Source: Lamellibrachia columna
Lineage: Eukaryota > Annelida > Polychaeta > Sabellida > Siboglinidae
Length of the DNA: 64,000 bases
Assembly: GCA_963662155.1 (NCBI GenBank)
Contig: OY759271.1
Span: forward strand, 33,450,333-33,514,332
Direction: 5' to 3'
In this document: piece by piece, positions 46,080 to 64,000 of the stretch
Position numbering within the stretch: position 1 is the stretch's first letter
Layout: each line of letters opens with the position of its first letter
The notes under the pieces: generated by a model
What the model was told of the DNA's origin: nothing
Database searches by the model: none
The model's input: the letters and a program-made list of their open reading frames with translations, nothing else
Position numbers and translations under genes: made by a program

Positions 46080-46382
46080 CTTTCCACATACTGCCTCGAA
46101 TGTCAGCCTTCGTCTCCAGTGACTGCTGCATGCGGCCAATGTTTTTCTCCGTGGCGACGCGGTCCTGACACCTCATCTCCACGTTGTTTCCCTGGCACAC
46201 CTCCATGTTCGAGGGCAGGCGCTTGATGAAACAAGGCTTACAGCCGGCCGACCTCATCTGACATGTCGTCACCAGCGACTGGCCCGAAACCACCTGCACG
46301 TGAGGAGGCAGCCGCTTCACGAACAGTGGCTTCATGGCGCGTCTCGCCGGTGGAATGCTGGCTGGCTCGGCGAGACGAGGGT
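46080..46382 (-). CDS. orphan titin-like exon with two half-Ig segments
   Basis: Acceptor ATTTTAG (minus) at 46383 and donor GAAAG|GTAAAT before 46080 give a 303-bp exon, phase 1 in and out, exactly like the modules of the muscle gene to its right. It encodes KPLFVKRLPPHVQVVSGQSL and, 30 residues later, KPCFIKRLPSNMEVCQGNNV. Each is the A-B strand start of an I-set Ig domain with its first Cys, then stops short. It lies past the stop exon at 47640, so it is either an alternative 3' exon, a remnant, or part of a neighbouring gene. Confidence 0.6.
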
Positions 46383-47639
46383 CTAAAATTTTTATTTCAC
46401 ATTCGTTATATGACAATCGTGGGACGTGGGACATTAGTCCCCGTAGGCGACGGGACATCTTTACACACAGGGACTTTTACTAATACAACATATTGCGATC
46501 ACCTAATGATATGACTACCCAGTATGCGAACTTATTGATGAATGCATTGTACACATCAATGGTCAACTACAATGGACAATCAACAGTTGCGGTTGACCGT
46601 ACATTAGAGGTTGACAGTTGAAGCACTTGCCGGTGTAAAACCAAACAATACGTTGGTGTTATACGGACAACGACTTCATACGTTATGTTCCAAGAACAAT
46701 GCATGGCCAGAGCCAGTGGAATGGCCATGCACCAGTCCTTCGGTGGGATATCAATTTCACACACACAACACGCAAATACATATACTACTTTATTGGGTGT
46801 GGTGTCTAACCGAAAACTTGTTTCATTTAATAACATGGAACGCGGTTATGCGAAAGAGTGAGGGTTTAAAGAAAGTTATGTACCACTTACAAAGCAACAG
46901 CAGCAACATTAAGATCATATGTCAATACATCTATCAGACCTACAAGAAACTAAATACATTTATACATCAACATAAACTCATGAATTGTTTAGGCTTCCAC
47001 AACTGGCTGTCGGATTGTAATAAATACCACGCAAATAACAATGTGTTTTTCAACATGAAATGTCAACTCAAATAAATACTATACAAATTGCAAATAACGA
47101 CGTGTTTTTAACAACAAATATCAATTCAAATAAATACTATACACATGACAAAAAATCAAACAGTAATACATATTACACATATATCTTAAATGAAATTGTG
47201 TATTTCAACAACTTGGTGTTCCATAATAAATAGTATACGTGTATTCAAAATCAAAATTATTGTGGACATGATCTGTACACTACAAATAAACAAACACTTA
47301 ATTGTGAAAGGTAGATTTTCATTACTGAATATCCTGCCACAACACCGCACAACGTGGTAATACAAATAAATCGGCTGAAAAACAACAGCAACTCTAAGCA
47401 TTCAGTGATACATAACCTCGATACGAAACATATATGTTCCATGTTGATAAATAAAGATGAGAAGTTGCCTATAGGTTGGGGAGTGTTCTCACAAACACTA
47501 ATCAAACTGATCGCTGTCACAGCAGCGGAACAAACCACAAATCACTGCAAAGTTATATATATGATGGTAGAATGGGTCACTACAAGAGAAAGTCACTAGA
47601 AAGAGTTGTTTTGTCATTGTGTAATCGTCGACGCTGCAA

Positions 47640-63842
<16,203 letters not shown>

Positions 63843-64000
63843 CTGAGGGAAAGACAATAAAGTATGCACATTCATTCGGCAAGGGAGGTAATTCTGTTAG
63901 TTAGCAACACTATCCAAAAAAAATGTCATACCAAATTACAATGCATATACACTATAAAATAGTAGTGATAACATTAGCATCAATCATTGATCTGTCAGTA

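Overview
The window looks like nuclear DNA of an animal, most likely a marine invertebrate. The evidence is spliced genes with GT..AG introns, a titin/twitchin-type muscle gene, CR1/L2-type retrotransposons, a tRNA-derived SINE, foldback elements and long simple repeats. I cannot name the phylum from the sequence. Two large genes face each other, and the rest is transposon-rich or repetitive.

Layout. 1-7.4 kb: a retrotransposon tail fragment at the left edge, mostly anonymous AT-rich DNA, two weak exon candidates, and a degenerate 22-bp repeat. 7.46-10.76 kb: a 66-bp satellite of about 50 units with a higher-order period near 1.32-1.38 kb. 10.8-15.1 kb: anonymous DNA, then several copies of a foldback element. 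15.1-18.4 kb: a minus-strand CR1-like element inserted into one foldback copy, with an internal deletion of its reverse transcriptase. 20.1-24.0 kb: a second, plus-strand CR1-like copy with stops and deletions. 25.7-29.3 kb: an L2/CR1-type element with one intact 1172-codon frame (signal-like N-terminus, 2A-like motif, PHD finger, endonuclease, reverse transcriptase).

30.5-41.3 kb, plus strand: a 12-exon gene for a fused catalase-related allene oxide synthase and lipoxygenase, the arrangement known from corals. All exon phases join into about 1098 codons. Key residues are changed in both domains: the distal heme His and Asn, the first lipoxygenase iron His and the C-terminal Ile. The proximal heme Tyr and its Arg partner are kept. 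This is the most interesting system in the window: an apparently intact gene that may encode a pseudoenzyme or an enzyme with altered chemistry. Its introns hold a hAT-type element with an 8-bp target duplication, a CR1 3' end and a foldback element. An antisense histone H3 pseudogene lies just downstream.

46.0-64 kb, minus strand: the C-terminal part of a titin/twitchin-like gene. Twenty exons encode 15 FN3 modules (13 clear, 2 atypical), two Ig domains, a basic linker with PKA-type sites and a short tail. Every module starts and ends in phase 1. A further phase-compatible exon with two half-Ig segments lies beyond the stop exon. The gene continues past the right edge.

Exon borders were read by eye from splice consensus, phase and homology. 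Family comparisons come from memory, not from a search.
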